Part shown: one piece after another, positions 45,655-58,082 of the stretch
Numbering within the stretch: the stretch's first letter is position 1
Layout of the letters: each line of letters begins with the position of its first letter
DNA from: Ceraceosorus guamensis
Taxonomy: Eukaryota; Basidiomycota; Exobasidiomycetes; Ceraceosorales; Ceraceosoraceae
Assembly: GCF_003144195.1 (NCBI RefSeq)
Contig: NW_020289997.1
Span: forward strand, 372,001-436,000
Length of the DNA: 64,000 nucleotides
Direction: 5' to 3'
Position numbers and translations under genes: made by a program
The notes under the pieces: generated by a model
Seen by the model: only the letters and a program-made list of their open reading frames with translations
Told to the model about the DNA's origin: nothing
Databases searched by the model: none

Positions 45655-48600
45655 CTAGGCTGGCTTGATCTTCGACCCAACAGAACCTGTGATGCCTCTC
45701 TCGACTCTGACGAGCGGCGAGTACCAAATTTCGAAGCTGTCACTAGCCTGCGCAACGTCTTCTCCTGCGCTCGGAGCAGTACTGCCTATCTTGAGGGCGC
45801 TCAGCCGCAGTCGATATTCTCCAGCGGTAACCGGTGTGCCGGCAATCGTCCCGTCCCACAGCAGCTCATAAGAGCTATACGCCCCAGATTCGGAGCTACG
45901 TGGTAATCGCGAAGCCTCTGCGATCGCTCCGATCACTCGTGAGGCGGTCGGCTGCCCACCGAGGAACTCATTCTTCGTAGTTTGTTGCTCCATGTCGGAG
46001 GCACCAACGAAAGTCGAAGCAATCCAAGCACCTTCCATCGATCTTCTCCAAACGAGACCGTCCAGATCGCTGTCAGGCGCGGCCTGAAACACGAGCTGCG
46101 CCATTGCAGGGGTCTGCTCTTCTAGAGTCTCTTCTTCGGAAGACCGTAAAGCGAAAGCATCGGCCCCGTCTGCGATGAAAGATGCACCAGCCGTATTGAG
46201 AGAAGCATCCGCCGGTCTGCCTTTGAGATCTGCGCTGGAATCGTGCAGAGTTGCAAGGGACCCCGCGGGGTTGACGTCTTGCAGATCCTGCACAAGGTCT
46301 ATCCGAAGCTGCTCGGTTCCTGCGAGCAAACGAAAGTTGACGACGGGATAGTCGTCATCGCTGAATGTGTATGACCTGGGTAGCGTCTGAGGCTGCTTTT
46401 CGTCGCCTCCAATCAGGATAGCAGGCAGCGAATGCGCCGTGTCAGAGGTCGACAGCCTAAGCCCTCGGTCAAGCACCTGCATCTCTGAAAGTGGAGTGCC
46501 AGTCCCCAAATAAGATACCGAAATCGTCTCGTGGGGGTGGGACGTGTTTGCAATGAGACTGGACTGTGCGCTGGTTGTCAAGCCAGCTTCAGATGTGACA
46601 GCGGGGGCAATCCGCAGGTATCCCGAAAAGATGGGAAACGTCTTGTGATCGAAAGAATCCATTGGTAGACTGAAGTCCACAGTGACTGTAATGTTGGCGC
46701 CCTGCGCAAGCGAGAAAGCCCTTGGTGTCATCTGAACTTCAAGATGCTCGTCGTCGAGAGGCACCGGGCCATCGTTTGGGTATGCAGCTCCCTGCCCACA
46801 GCCAGAAGTCAGCATACACGTAAGGAGGCTATGAACCAGCGGCTTGACTCACAGAAGCGTAAGTAAGGGCTGCGCCCGCGGGCTCATGGGTGATTGAGAA
46901 GTTGCGACTAAACGACGCATCATTAGTGAACACGAACGTGCGCTGTACTGGGTATGCCTCAACAGGATCCAAGAGTAGAAGGGCGGGGGCCACCTGCGTG
47001 AACGCAATACGCTTCAGCGATGGCAAAGTCAGCCGCACATGGCCTCGAAAACCCACCGTCATGAGGTTATGCACAGCTGCGTACGCATCGACCAATCCAG
47101 CGCCCTGTTTTGCCGACGTCTCTAGACGTCCTCCGCGAGTGGAATTGGAAGCTGGCGTAGCGCTACTTCGCAGGCGATTGAAGATTTGTCGACCCAAGTC
47201 GATACTCAACGGCGATTCCCGGTCGCTCTGGCTTGACGAAGTCTGCCAAATCCCACTGCGGGCTGCTTGAAGCAGGAGCGCAGCGGAGCCAGCAATGTGC
47301 GGCGTGGCCATAGAGGTCCCGGACAAGACAGCCCATCTTCCAGCGTCTATAGGCCAAGTGCTCAAGATTCGATCGCCAGGCGCACAGATGTTCGGCATGG
47401 ATAGCAGGTCGTAGGTTGGTCCATAAGATGAGAAGCTTGAGATCGTATTACCGTTGTATTTGTTCGGCGTCGCCAACGGTCCATAGGCAGGGAAACTGAG
47501 CGTCACCCGCTTGTCTTGAACATAGTGGTCTACAAGCTGTACAAGCACCGACGTATAGAGTCAGCCGAAATTGACATTGCGATGTCCGATGGTGCCAGCG
47601 CTCACCCGCTGCGCGTCAATGGCTTCAATCAGCGCGACGCTTCGTATGCCGCTAGTGGTGGCATAGAACGGAGATAAGCCGCTATTCGCGAGCAGCACGT
47701 AGTCGATGCCATTCTTGGCCAAGTTTCGATACTTTGCGACGAGCGAGCAGCCGGCCCGCGTCACCAGCACAACAACGTTGGTGAAGTCGGGAGGCGCGTC
47801 ATCGGGAAGGGGCCCACATCCATCAACCAGCATGTGTGGGAACGCGCTGTCAGTAAATGGCCAGACGGCCAGATCGTGAGCATTAAACGGCACAGCTGCG
47901 AAGTAAGGCTAGAGTGAACGAGCGCGAATTAGTCAAGCCTGCGCAATCAAGAAGTAGCTCGCAGTGCTTACAATTGGAGGCTCCAAGCCATCCAAGAACG
48001 TCGCGTTGTACGTGGTGAGGAAAGCATTGTTGGTGCTGCCGACGGAGAGCGCTGTTGTAGCTACTGAAGGGGTGCTTTGAAAGAAGAGTCCAACATCGCC
48101 ATCGTTGCCCGCCGACACTGTGACCATGCGACCTTTGCGTGAGATCGTGTTAATCATCCTGGCAATGGGCGTATCCGTCCAGCCAGCGGGCGCACCAATG
48201 GATATCTGGTATCGAGGGGTCAATTTAGACTCAGCACGGCGCCTCTGTCGGGGCGTTTACCTTCGATGATCCTTACCGTGATAATGTCGGCCTGATCCTC
48301 GTGCGCAAGCTGCAAAGCCTTGATGACAATGTCACTAGCAGTGCCTCCTTGGCATCCAAAGACACGATAAACGCCAACCTGAGCGTCTGGAGCGACTCCA
48401 CTAAATTTGAAGCTCTTGTCTGCTTGAGCAGGATCAGTCGGAGTCGTCGCGGCCAAGATGCCGGCTATGTGGGTGCCGTGAGGTGTGCAACTAGAGAATG
48501 GGTCTCTGTCAGCGACGCCGTCGTTGAGGCCGTCGAAGTCGTCGCCAACAAGGTCATATCCAAAGGAGATGTGGAAGCCCGGCCCGAAGCCTCCGCCTAG

Positions 48601-49470
48601 GTATGGATGCCGCCAGTCGACACCGGTATCGATGATGGCAATCCGTACGCCAGATCCTGTGATACCTTCGGCGTGCAATGCAGCTGCTCCAATGGTGTCC
48701 AAGGGGCCCTTGCGCGAGTCTGAAGCAGCTGTCGAAGCGTTGATTGAGGCGATTTGCTCAACGCCGTCGTAAGGCCCCGGAGCAGGTACTAGGGCGATCG
48801 GACTAACTCGGATCACACCCTTGATAGCTTTGAGCAATTCAGTATCTTTGAGCGGCGACCAAAAAGCATTGGTGTCGCTACTGGCGCCTCCCGTCACGTT
48901 GGCTGATTTTGAAGTGGCAGAGTAGCCAACGACCCTAATAGACAGCCCGTAGAGTAGAGTAGGATCATCGAATTCGTGGCGAATTTCAAAGCTTAAGCCA
49001 GGTGCTCCTTCAGCATTGACATCACTTGGCGTAGCGCGCTTGGATGTCGAACCCGTGGAGGAGTCTGGCCTTTGAGCAGCAAAGGCTGATCGTGGCAGCA
49101 GGCGCGATAGAAAGACACTGCTCCAAGAAATTGGTGTTGGCTCGGGCTGCGCAGAAGTCGATTGCGGTGAGGAAGTGGACGCGGAATAGGATCGTGTGCT
49201 TTGCGGTCGTGTCTGCTGCGCCCAACTCCTCCAGTCTGCTAGCGAAGCCGAGGGCTCGAGTTCGATGATGTATCCGCGTGCGAGAGTACCGAAACTTGTC
49301 TCGATTTCAGCCGGGCGAGGGGCAGCGGTGGGAGTGTTATGCGCTGGAGAGTCAGCAGATGAAGGAGTGAGCTGAATTGTATTCGGCGGATAAAAAAGCG
49401 CTCGAGTACGTGTCGCAACGAGACTCAGCACGACGAGAGACCGGAGCAATACGCCAATGAGGTGAAGCAT
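45655..49470 (-). CDS. Secreted subtilisin-like protease with PA domain
   Basis: Serine endopeptidase of family S8. Exons 48277-49470, 47972-48205, 47606-47908, 46853-47536 and 45655-46791 give 1183 residues; every intron is phase 0. A signal peptide is visible (MLHLIGVLLRSLVVLSLVAT). A propeptide of about 220 residues with the inhibitor-like ARGYIIELEPSASL follows. The catalytic triad is complete: Asp281 (IAIIDTGVDW), His331 (PHGTHIAGILA) and Ser652 (LSGTSMATPHIAG), with oxyanion Asn432 (SAGNDGD). Exon 3 encodes a protease-associated domain (VVVLVTRAGCSLVAKYRNLA) inserted between Asn and Ser, as in the Vpr/pyrolysin-like fungal subtilases. The C-terminal 400 residues are beta-rich, probably an Fn3-like domain plus one more. 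Expected outside the cell or in the secretory path. First in-frame ATG that begins a signal peptide is used; an upstream in-frame extension to 49632 is less likely. Confidence 0.94.
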
Positions 49471-51027
49471 CCTGAAGTCGGTGTGTGACGATAGGTGTCC
49501 GAGATCCTGCCTCTCGAGGCCCTCGAGGCTGCCTCTGGGCGTGTGATAGCCTCGAGTATGTATGACGATTCGAGCCTCAACACCTTCTGCGATGATGGAG
49601 AGCGTGAGCAGGGTCGAGCAGGCCGCGACCAAATCCTTCAGGAAGTGCAGAGTTTCGGCGGGGAAGTGGACGTTTCATTGCGGTCCGGGGACCCTTGGGA
49701 CTTTTGTAGCGTTCAGCCACTATCCATACGGTCGGGCCAGCTTGGCCGTCATAGAAGCTGTCATGATGAAGGCGGGCCTGTGGATGATGAGCCGTATGCG
49801 GCAAGCGGTCGCACCGTTCTAGCCCTCGCGAGTGGCGCTGTGTGTCATCGGGAGGGGTAGAAGGAGAAGACGCCGGCGAGCAGCCTCGCTGCGCATCCCC
49901 TGGCCGCTGGGTCGAGAGCAGGCGCTAGGGCAACAAAAGCGCTGACATAGCGCAACTGTAGACGCCCTGTAAAACAAGTACTACTAGCATGGTTGAGAGG
50001 GCAAGCATCGACGCCCACTGGTACAACGGCTCGGCCGTTGGGCTCAGCACGCGCAGGCTCGCCTACTTGGGCCGATGTCGATGCGCTCTCAATCAGAGAG
50101 CATCATCGACTTGCTCTGCCCGCGAACGGCGTGCATCGGTACGCTGTGTACCCATGCGCTCCGTGCAAGGCAAGTTGATGAATGATGCAAGCTACAAGGA
50201 CGATGGTGATCCACCTAGCGTTGGGGGGCACGCGTGAGGGGCCGCATTTGACTCACGGACTGTAGGTACGGTACATATACCGGCACAGCAGTCACTGCTG
50301 AGTGGTGAGTCGCGAGTGTATGCGCTGCACGGCGCTGCAACCACAGCAAACGCGCCGAAGTTGCCTTCTCGTGCGCGTGCGAATTGCCGAACGATCGAGG
50401 CGCATCTCGAGCTGCCGCCGAGAGGGACCGTGATCAAGCATGGCTACACGATTTACGATTCGTGATTTTTGATTCTGATTGTGATTGTACGTCTGACTGG
50501 CGGCCCCTTTGCGGTCAGCCGGCCGTCAGTGGGCGGACTGATTGTGGCTGTCCAGATGAAGGCTACGAGGGCCGAGCTGAATGCCACGTGACTCAAAGAA
50601 TCGCTGCGCTGCGCGTTGAGCTTGTTTCCCGTCCTTGGCGTGCCCCCGTGCCCTCGGTCGCGTCGCGGCGCAGCGTGTCAAGGGGGACGCCGACCGGTGA
50701 CGCCTGACCGCACAGCCATGCATGTCACCCAGCAGCAGCGGCGGGCTGTAAGGTCACGCCAGCAGCGGACGTTCATCGTGCGATCGATGCAGCAGACTTG
50801 GGTCAAACCACGATCTCTATCGCCTCTCCAAGCCAACCACCAAGGTTCAGCGCATCACTCGTTCTAGCATCGATCTCGCTGCCAAGCTTACCGCAGCAGA
50901 AGTCACGCTCGCCTACTACATTCAGTGATTGTGGTCATCATTGAGTCCCACCGTCTCTATTGCGCACACAGCCGGCAGGTCGAAGTGGCCTTAAGAAGTG
51001 GTCCTTAGGGAATAGGTTCTGGCAAAG
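49471..51027. promoter_or_regulatory. Divergent subtilase/SCAMP intergenic region
   Basis: About 1.56 kb between two start codons. It includes an unusual run of GATT/CGTGATT words at about 50449-50487, GACTCACGG at 50250 and GAGTCGCGAG at 50306. No gene recognised; frames are short and Arg/Ala-rich. Confidence 0.5.
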
Positions 51028-52916
51028 ATGGCTAGTGAGTTTGGACCTCTTCAGTTCAGCATACATGCTATTTCCGACGCTAACCTGAACCTTCGGTCTT
51101 TTCAGACCCATTCAGTGATCGCAGCGCGCTAGACGCTAACCCTTTTGCGGACCCCGCAGTCCAGGGCGCCCTTTCCAGTGGGCAGAGGACGTTCGAGCCG
51201 GATGAGCCGTACAATTACGGTGGTGGTGGAGCTTCAGTATCTACGCCAAAGTCGGCATTCGACGATGATGCGCCAGAGTACCCCTCTAGCGCTGCCAGAG
51301 GCACAGGCGGTGGACAAAGCTCCGCCCAAATGGAGGAGATTCGGAGAAGGGAGGAGGCTCTCGCTCGAAGGGAGGCTGAATTAGAACAGCGTGCAGAGAC
51401 TATCAGAAAGGTTGGCAGGAATAACTGGCCCTTCTGTGAGTAATATAGGGTGGCACAAAGGGATTCAAGTTGAATGAGCTGGAGTCGCATCCGGCAAGCG
51501 GTGTCCGTGAACCGTGAGGAGGCTGTCCAACAGCATCAACCGCTTCTTAGTCAGAGCACGCGCTCGATCACCTTGCTGGCTTCTTTGTTGCGGGTATATC
51601 CACGGGCGCTGATCAGGGATGCAAGTCGTGAAACCGAGTGGCGCTTCGGCGGCTCTTGAGGTTGCTATGAATTCCGACCACGCGGCGTTGCTGCCGCTTT
51701 CTATTCGCGGCTGAACTGATACCGACCCCGTACGCATGCACCCTGCAGTCTTTCCATTGATTTATCATGACATCTCATCCGAGATCCCTCCGGCCAGCCA
51801 GCAGGTCGTGACGCACCTGTACTGGCTATGGCTGTTGCTGCTAGCAACTTTGATTGTAAATGTGAGTCACGACGGCCTGCTGGGTAGGCTCGCAACTGAT
51901 ACACGTCTTTTCTGCTCGAGATCTAGGTGGTCGCATGCGTATTCTTGATCGGGCGCGGAGCGGATGGCATCAAGGATATCATCACGTCAGCGATCTACCT
52001 TCCTGTGATTGGAGTGCTCAGCTTCTTGACATGGTACAGGCCGATCTACAATGGCTTCATGAAAGAACACTCCATTTTCTATTGTGGGTAGAGTGCTGTC
52101 CCACTGATTGCGCGCTGTCACGGCACATCGAGCTTACTTCCGCTGCATCATTGATTTCTGCTATTCAGACTTGTACTTTGTGTGAGTAGAGCGCGCAGAG
52201 ACTGCGAACGATGCGAAAAGTAATGCTGACCCAACATTCGCACCTGCCAACAGCTTGTGGGTACTGTTTGACATCCTTTTCCCACGCATTTGTTTCTAAC
52301 AATTGACATTTTCGATGCTCGCGGTCTGCCAGCTGCGGCTTTCATCGTGAGTAGGCCTTTGGCGGCAAGGCTGATGCTCCAGGAAGGCGGCTGATGTCTC
52401 TCCTCTCCTTCACGCCGCAGTGGTCTTCTCTTTGTATCTTGTCCTAGGCATTCCTGCCACTGGTTCTGCAGGCTTGATGAACACCATTTACTCCTTCACT
52501 GACGACAATCACAGGAGCAGTGCGTGTCTACTCGAGATTTCACCCCCGCATAGGAGTTCCAGCTAATATTTGCCTTTCCTTTGGTCCTAATCAAGTTGTG
52601 GCGGGCATCCTCGGTATCAGTGAGCAAAGCCAACCAAAGCGCTTGGCCCGACTAAGCGACTGACCTCGATGCGCCTCTACACGCAGTTGTCACGATTGGC
52701 TTCGCCGCTCAGGGCTTGGGCAATTTGTGGTACTACCGCCTCATCTGGAAGCACAACAAAGAGCGTGAGTATGGCGCTCGCCTTTGTTGGTCCAGCAATG
52801 ATCTCAGCTGACAACATCCTTAATCCGACGCAGAGGGCCACACTTTCGCGCAAGCAAAGTCCGAATTTGCTACGCATGGAGCAAAAGCTTACTTTTCGCG
52901 CGGCAACAACGTCTGA
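51028..52916 (+). CDS. SCAMP (secretory carrier membrane protein)
   Basis: Four-helix membrane protein of the exocytic and endocytic recycling pathway. Ten exons (51028-51034, 51106-51435, 51749-51861, 51927-52083, 52169-52181, 52333-52346, 52421-52519, 52596-52619, 52687-52764, 52834-52916) give 305 residues. The N-terminus has two NPF motifs (MANPFSDRSALDANPFADP), which bind EH domains. A coiled coil (MEEIRRREEALARREAELEQ) follows, then WPFFPLIYHDISSEIP and four membrane segments around LYWLWLLLLATLIV, AIYLPVIGVLSFLTW, YFVCGFHLVFSLYLVLG and GILGIIVTIGFAAQGLGNLW. The C-terminus GHTFAQAKSEFATHGAKAYF is typical of fungal SCAMPs. Four exons are tiny (7, 13, 14 and 24 nt). Skipping a possible 3-nt exon at about 52253 gives the exact family spacing in YFVCGFHLVFS. 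Confidence 0.93.
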
Positions 52917-53527
52917 ATCTTGAGGTTCAGTCGACGTCTGAATCTGGAGTTCCAATTGCTCTTGTGGTTGTCAAGTCAGCGCCCCGGCCTGCGCTCCGTC
53001 AAGGCCTTGGCATCATGTCATGTCACCTCGGAAACGGCAGTGCTTGTCTACGTCTCCTGCTATACGCTGCCTGTACAAATCGCGTTTCTGGCCATGGCTT
53101 GCGAATTCTATCGAAGAGAAATGTCGTATGATTGTCACTCAAGACCTCCTGTCAAACTCACCACTTCCTGATCCACGGGTTGTCGATTGTGATTGCTGCA
53201 TGAAGCAATTGACAGCCACGCAAGTTAGGCCGCGGCGCCGGTGCCTTGTGATCTTGCTCAGCATGCAGTGCATGCTATACTTTCATGCAGCCTGCGTTCC
53301 TTGCGTCCCGTCATGCTGCAGCGATGGGAGGACCGGACCCTAATTAATGTACTGCACGGGTCTGTGACTGTACGGATCAGCTGACAAGCTTAGTGAAGCA
53401 CTTGTCGCTCTTCTTCCTCCACCACGACAGCTGGGCCTGATTTTTGAGTAATTGTTCTTCTTCTGGATTCACAACTTGAGCGCTCCACTCACAAATAATT
53501 TGCAAGCCAGACTACATTCCTTCAAAG
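52917..53527. other. Spacer SCAMP / GNAT gene
   Basis: 611 bp between two plus-strand genes; no frame of interest. Confidence 0.5.
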
Positions 53528-54376
53528 ATGTCGAGCGGACAGCCGAGGATCAGACCGATGGAAGCTAGAGACGTGGATGAAGCTGGCTGGATATTCGCTC
53601 ACGGCTTTGTGCCCATGATGCAGAATGTCTTTCCATCGGGCATCACGGAAGGTCTGATTCGCGCCCGCAGTGCACGGATCGGGCACAGTCTACAGGAAGT
53701 TCGAAGCGGCAAAAGACCAAAAGGTAGAATGGAGGTGGTGGTGCGAGATGCGGTCGATGCGGCCGGAAAAGTCGCAGAGGAAGAGCAGCTGCTTGGATTT
53801 GTGGAGTGGAGAATCGTCGATGTTGAGATGGAGAAGCAGCAGCGTGTGGAAGCGCAGGATGCCGAAGAGCAGGACGATGCGCTGGACAGGATCATGGCCA
53901 TGTATCCCTCGGACGCTCGCATGGATCTGTACAAGAATATGATTTCCAATTTTGACAAGGCACATCACCAGTATGCCGGAAAGTTCAGACATGCGTGTGA
54001 GTGACTGATGAATGTAAAGCTCCGCATTGCTCTCGAGGACATCTCGACGTGCCTGCCTACAGCAGGCTTTAGCGTGTACTCGTGACTGAAGCACCTGCGC
54101 TGCTTGGCCACTCCATTGTCTGTCACAACAGACGTGGAAATCTTGGGCGTGTCCCCACGCCATGCACGGACCGGCGCTGGGAGTCTCGTGCTCAGACACA
54201 TCGCCGAAGCAAGCGCAAAAGAAGATGTACACAACATCTTTCTGCTCGCCGCTCCAACGCCGTCCGCCGTGCCGTTCTACAAGAAGCACGGCTACAAGGA
54301 GCTGGCAAAGGTAACAAGCGAGGGTCTCGAAGATTCCATCGCAATGCTTTGGACGCGACCTGAAGCTGCATCGTAG
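53528..54376 (+). CDS. GNAT-family N-acetyltransferase
   Basis: Acetyl-CoA-dependent N-acyltransferase. Exons 53528-53996 and 54132-54376 give 237 residues. The first strand and helix read IRPMEARDVDEAGWIFAHGF. The acetyl-CoA loop lies after the intron: VEILGVSPRHARTGAGSLVL, a variant of the Q/R-x-x-G-x-G/A motif (RTGAGS), followed by AAPTPSAVPFYKKHGYKEL, the usual C-terminal motif. About 60 residues between strands 3 and 4 are a charged insertion (EMEKQQRVEAQDAEEQDD). This layout is common in fungal GNATs of unknown substrate; nothing here identifies the acceptor. Its stop codon is only 29 bp from the stop of the convergent JMJD4-like gene. Confidence 0.88.
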
Positions 54377-54405
54377 AACTTCGCTCAAAGGCGCTTCAGA
54401 ATATG

Positions 54406-56380
54406 TCAATTGTTTATTGCGAAAGTCTGTCCAGCGAATCGCGCACAATACGCAGCATCCTCGATGACCTGAGAGGCCAAGAAGGATGTTTCTTCGCGCG
54501 AAGCAAACAAGTTCAAACAATTTGCGACGATCGCGTGCACTTCTGCATCTGGCGGTCGTAGATGTGACTGGAGCAGGCGAATGTGGCAAAGTGAGCTGTG
54601 GACCAGTCGAACTTTGTCAGCGCAGCCTCGGAAGCGTACCTCAGCTGGCGGATGCTCGAGCGCCCTTCTAATCATTCGCCAAAAGCCTGGCCAAGCCCAT
54701 CCTTGATCCATTTCCACAACACCGATTACCTGTTCGTACCACGCCTTCTTCCACGATACAGTGCGATTCGTCTGGTCCGCAGACTGCAACAGATCTCTGA
54801 CGTCCACCAAAGCTTCTTTGGTGGCCTCTATAGCACCGCACAGAGAGTGAAAGACGGACAAAAGGTTGTTCGAGTTGATCCAATTGTGGTTCAACTGCAC
54901 ACGAGCAGGTGGGTAAGGTCAACAAGTTCTCAGGATACAGATGATAGAACAGCATGACACATACGCACCGAAATGCAGTGCTCCAAGTTCAGAACCTCGT
55001 GATACCAATTGCTAGGGACAAATATCGTTTCTCCGTCCTACGACACGCCGCGAGGAAAGGGCAATTCGACGACATCAGCCCTGCACATACATCCGAGCAA
55101 AGGTGTTTGAAGCGACGTAGACCAGCAATGGGTCAACTCGCCTCTTGCTCGATCTCGATGCAGTACTTGCGGGCCCATTGCCAATCCTCGTATCCCATCT
55201 TTCCATCCCGCACTGGACCCAGCTGTCCGAGTGCGGCGGCCCCGTCTAGCTGCGATACGGAAGAGGCAGTCTGTGAGGTAACGACTTGTGGGAAGCCTGG
55301 CGGGATGGAAACAAAAGGTTTGACAAGTGATGTTGGTTATTGATTGCGATACCTGCAACACCCACGACGTAGACCTGAGATGACCTGCGGAGGAAAGAAG
55401 CGCCATCTCTTTCGGCCGATGATGTTGGTGGACCAAGAGTAGCTCGTGTCTAGCAAAGTCGACTCGCACCCGCAGGTCTTTTCAGCCTAATGATTTCGCA
55501 AGTGCACTCGTCGCCTCCTACTCACACACTGCAAGGCAAGCGAGGACGAATTTGTTCGGGTGGGAATGCTGTTCAGAGCATTGAACCAGCTAAATGCACG
55601 GCCCACTGCTTACCATCTCTGTGCAGTGACGTCCCGCTACCTTTGACGCCGGCATAGCAGAATCTGAAATCATCCTCGCCAATTTCAATATTGTTGGTCC
55701 CTACGGGATAGCGATACCCAAGCGGATGCGCATCAGTGCCCAGTAATAGACTTCGTGCGTGCGGGTCATGAGGAGAGCCGCTCTCACAATCATCTGCAAA
55801 AATACATGGCGTAGTGTACACTTCTTCGCGCTTTGCGCCCCTCTGCTCGAGCTGCTGCACCAGATGAAAGTCCTTGACGTAGCTGGCTCCGCCCGATCTC
55901 AAAAGCTTCACGGCCTCCTCAAGCTTCATCTCTTCGCGTTCTTCATGACCATATGCTTTCTCCTCCTCCTTGTCAGCAGCACCTGTGCCACTGAGTACCA
56001 CTGGCGTAGTGTAATCTCCGAATTTCGAGGCGAGGACGTCGAAGGCTCTGCTTAATTCTCCAGTGGGTTCATCGCTGAAGCCAGCAGTAGATGACTGTTC
56101 GCCCACGTCAGCCCATCGGCGAGCCGGCCAGTGGGCTACGAGGGCAGCAGGCAAGATGCAAGGTCGATTGGCCTTCAGATAGTCATTCTGAATCACAATC
56201 AAATCGAAAGCGGAAAAGGCTGCATTTGATGAGCGCGTGCCTCGCCCTGACCCGAACAGCACGGCATATTTCTATGCTGCATCGACAAGCGTGACTGAGC
56301 GTACGCACCAAAAACTCTTCATAAGAGGGGACATGATCGAGTCTTGGAATGTCGCTGATGATATTGCCCTCCTCACACAT
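54406..56380 (-). CDS. JMJD4-like JmjC oxygenase
   Basis: 2-oxoglutarate/Fe(II) hydroxylase of the JMJD4 family, which in animals hydroxylates a lysine of the termination factor eRF1. Exons 56309-56380, 55788-56187, 55614-55700, 55375-55449, 55142-55296, 54969-55037 and 54406-54894 give 448 residues. Landmarks: SYEEFLNDYLKANRPCIL, SYVKDFHLVQQ, DDWTNNI then EDDFRFCYAGVKGSG, the iron motif LHRD (His184, Asp186), YSWSTNIIGRKRWRFFPPQ, VPSNWYHEVLNLE (His276) and LNHNWINSNNL. Intron 5 uses a GC donor (GAG then GCGAGT), the only solution that gives the family-like QEDGETIFVP. Intron 4 has a weak donor (GTCTAC). The last 140 residues are a helical extension. The start MCEEGNIISDIPRLD is the best ATG in frame, but an upstream exon cannot be excluded. 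Confidence 0.9.
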
Positions 56381-57214
56381 CGCAGTCTTATAGCAAGCGC
56401 GAGTGAACTCGCACTCATCGATGGTTCCCTCCACTCACGGCAGCTTATTCCTGCTCCAAGTTTTATTGCCGGTGTTCCGTTCTTTGGGGGGAGATGAGGA
56501 TCGTGAAGAAATGAGGTAAAGAGAAGACGAAGGCGAGCAGAATGAGCTGAAGCGAGGACTCGCGGCGACTGACAGCCTCCGATCATGCGGGCATGCGTGC
56601 AGACCCCACTAAAAATCACGAGTGGAGGGTTTCAGCGCGACAGAAATGTTCAAGGCGGTCGAGTCTCACGTTGCAGTCGTCGTGACGAGCAGGGGATCTT
56701 GAGTCGTGAGTCATTCCAAGAATGAATGCGCGCCGCAATCGTGAAGATGGGTATCGGCATGGACCACGACCGCTACCATCAAGCTCGCTCAGTCGCACCA
56801 CGATTTGCGGCCCCTTACTTTGACACGTCTTACCTTTACCCCCACGACGCGCGTGACCGCGTGGCTCGTTTGACTGACCAGCCGTCCTGGCCCCGACTGA
56901 CTGACTAACTCACTGACTCACTGCACCAAGTTTTCATGGCGCCTTTGCTGCTGAAAGGTCATCCGGACACATGGCCATGCGCACAGCTTGATCTCGCCGC
57001 AGCTCTCGTTCTTGCATTAACCACTAGTGATGTGACCAGGGAGCTGACGATATTCTGCTCGCCCGCTCCTGGCTCCTGCAATGACCTCTGGTCGCCCAGC
57101 GCCCTGACAACACCGCACCACACCGCATCGCACGCAGCGCAAAATAGCAGACCCTCCTCGCATATCAGAACAGTCAGGTCAACAGTGCCCAATGCGATTG
57201 CAGAGTCGCGCATG
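56381..57214. other. Spacer JMJD4 promoter / SH3 gene 3' side
   Basis: 834 bp. Contains a GACT/CTGA run at about 56893-56921 and ATCACGAGTGG (56616) plus GAGTCGTGAGTC (56701). No gene recognised. Confidence 0.5.
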
Positions 57215-58082
57215 TCACAAGAGTCGGAGATATGTGCTGGGTACGATGCCTTGCCTGCCGTCCGAGCTTTTGGCCCTCCACCAATCCTCTGACACTTTTT
57301 CCATCAGCTCCACCTCTTCCCCTTCCCCTACCCGCAGATCTTCCGCTTCTGTTCCATCGTAGCTGCGAGCGGTCGCACTCGTGACAAGTCAGCTCTGATG
57401 CACAAGTGACAGCGCAACGGTCGACTCGCTGCAGAGTAGGAAAGATGAACCAACTCACTCGTACAGGGCGACTGCTCTACCTAGGCCTCTCCGAGTTGGC
57501 GGGAGTGGTGCTGCGGAGCGAGTGGGAGGAGGAGGAGAAGACGCATCCTGGCTTGCTGCATCACCTTTCTTCGATCCACCAAACATCGATCCAAAAGCTG
57601 CAGCTTTCGAAGTCGTGTTCAAGCCGCCGATGGCCTGTGCGAGCGGATGTGTCTGTGCGTCAGCTTCGAGTTGCGATCCTTGGCACAAAGCGTACCGAGT
57701 GAAATGCTGTGCCAGCATCAGATAGCGAGTGCCACGCGGCTACATCCGCTTCGAGGTAACCACACATTTCCCGAGCATGCGACTTGACCCGCAAAATTCT
57801 CCTCACCTTGCCAGTGCTGAGTCCCGCCAAAGGTGCTGACCCAGGTTTGCGGCTTGCTGGAGGTGGAGGAGGTCCATTGCTGCCCGCGTTCTGACCGATG
57901 CCCAACTGACTCGCTCTATTCGCCAGACTTGATATCTGATTGTACGTCTGCACGGGACTCTGGGTACTCGATGTGGCTGTGGACGTCGAGGCAGATGCTA
58001 GCAGGTGCGGACGGGAGGCAAAGTACTCATCCAGCAGCCCTTTGAATGCTTCCCTCTCTGTTTCGGGTAGATTGGCAAACAT
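57215..58082 (-). CDS. Small SH3-domain protein (Lsb1/Pin3-like architecture)
   Basis: Exons 57807-58082, 57459-57652 and 57215-57362 give 205 residues. The C-terminal 53 residues are a complete SH3 domain: ALYDYDGTEAEDLRVGEGEE, then VSEDWWRAKSSDGRQGIVP and STYLRLL, with the ALYDY, WW and P-x-x-Y ligand-pocket residues. The middle has a polyproline stretch (PPPPPASRKP) and PPPPTRSAAPLPPTRRG, which could bind SH3 domains in cis or trans. Small proteins with a short N-terminal helix and one C-terminal SH3 resemble yeast Lsb1/Pin3, which bind the actin regulator Las17. The N-terminal part (MFANLPETEREAFKGLLDEYF) is shorter than in those proteins, so a missed 5' exon is likely and the start is uncertain. 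Confidence 0.82.

Noticed and set aside
52253-52255. A 3-nt exon in the SCAMP gene
   Set aside because: Frame allows it, but leaving it out gives the exact family spacing, so the simpler model was kept.
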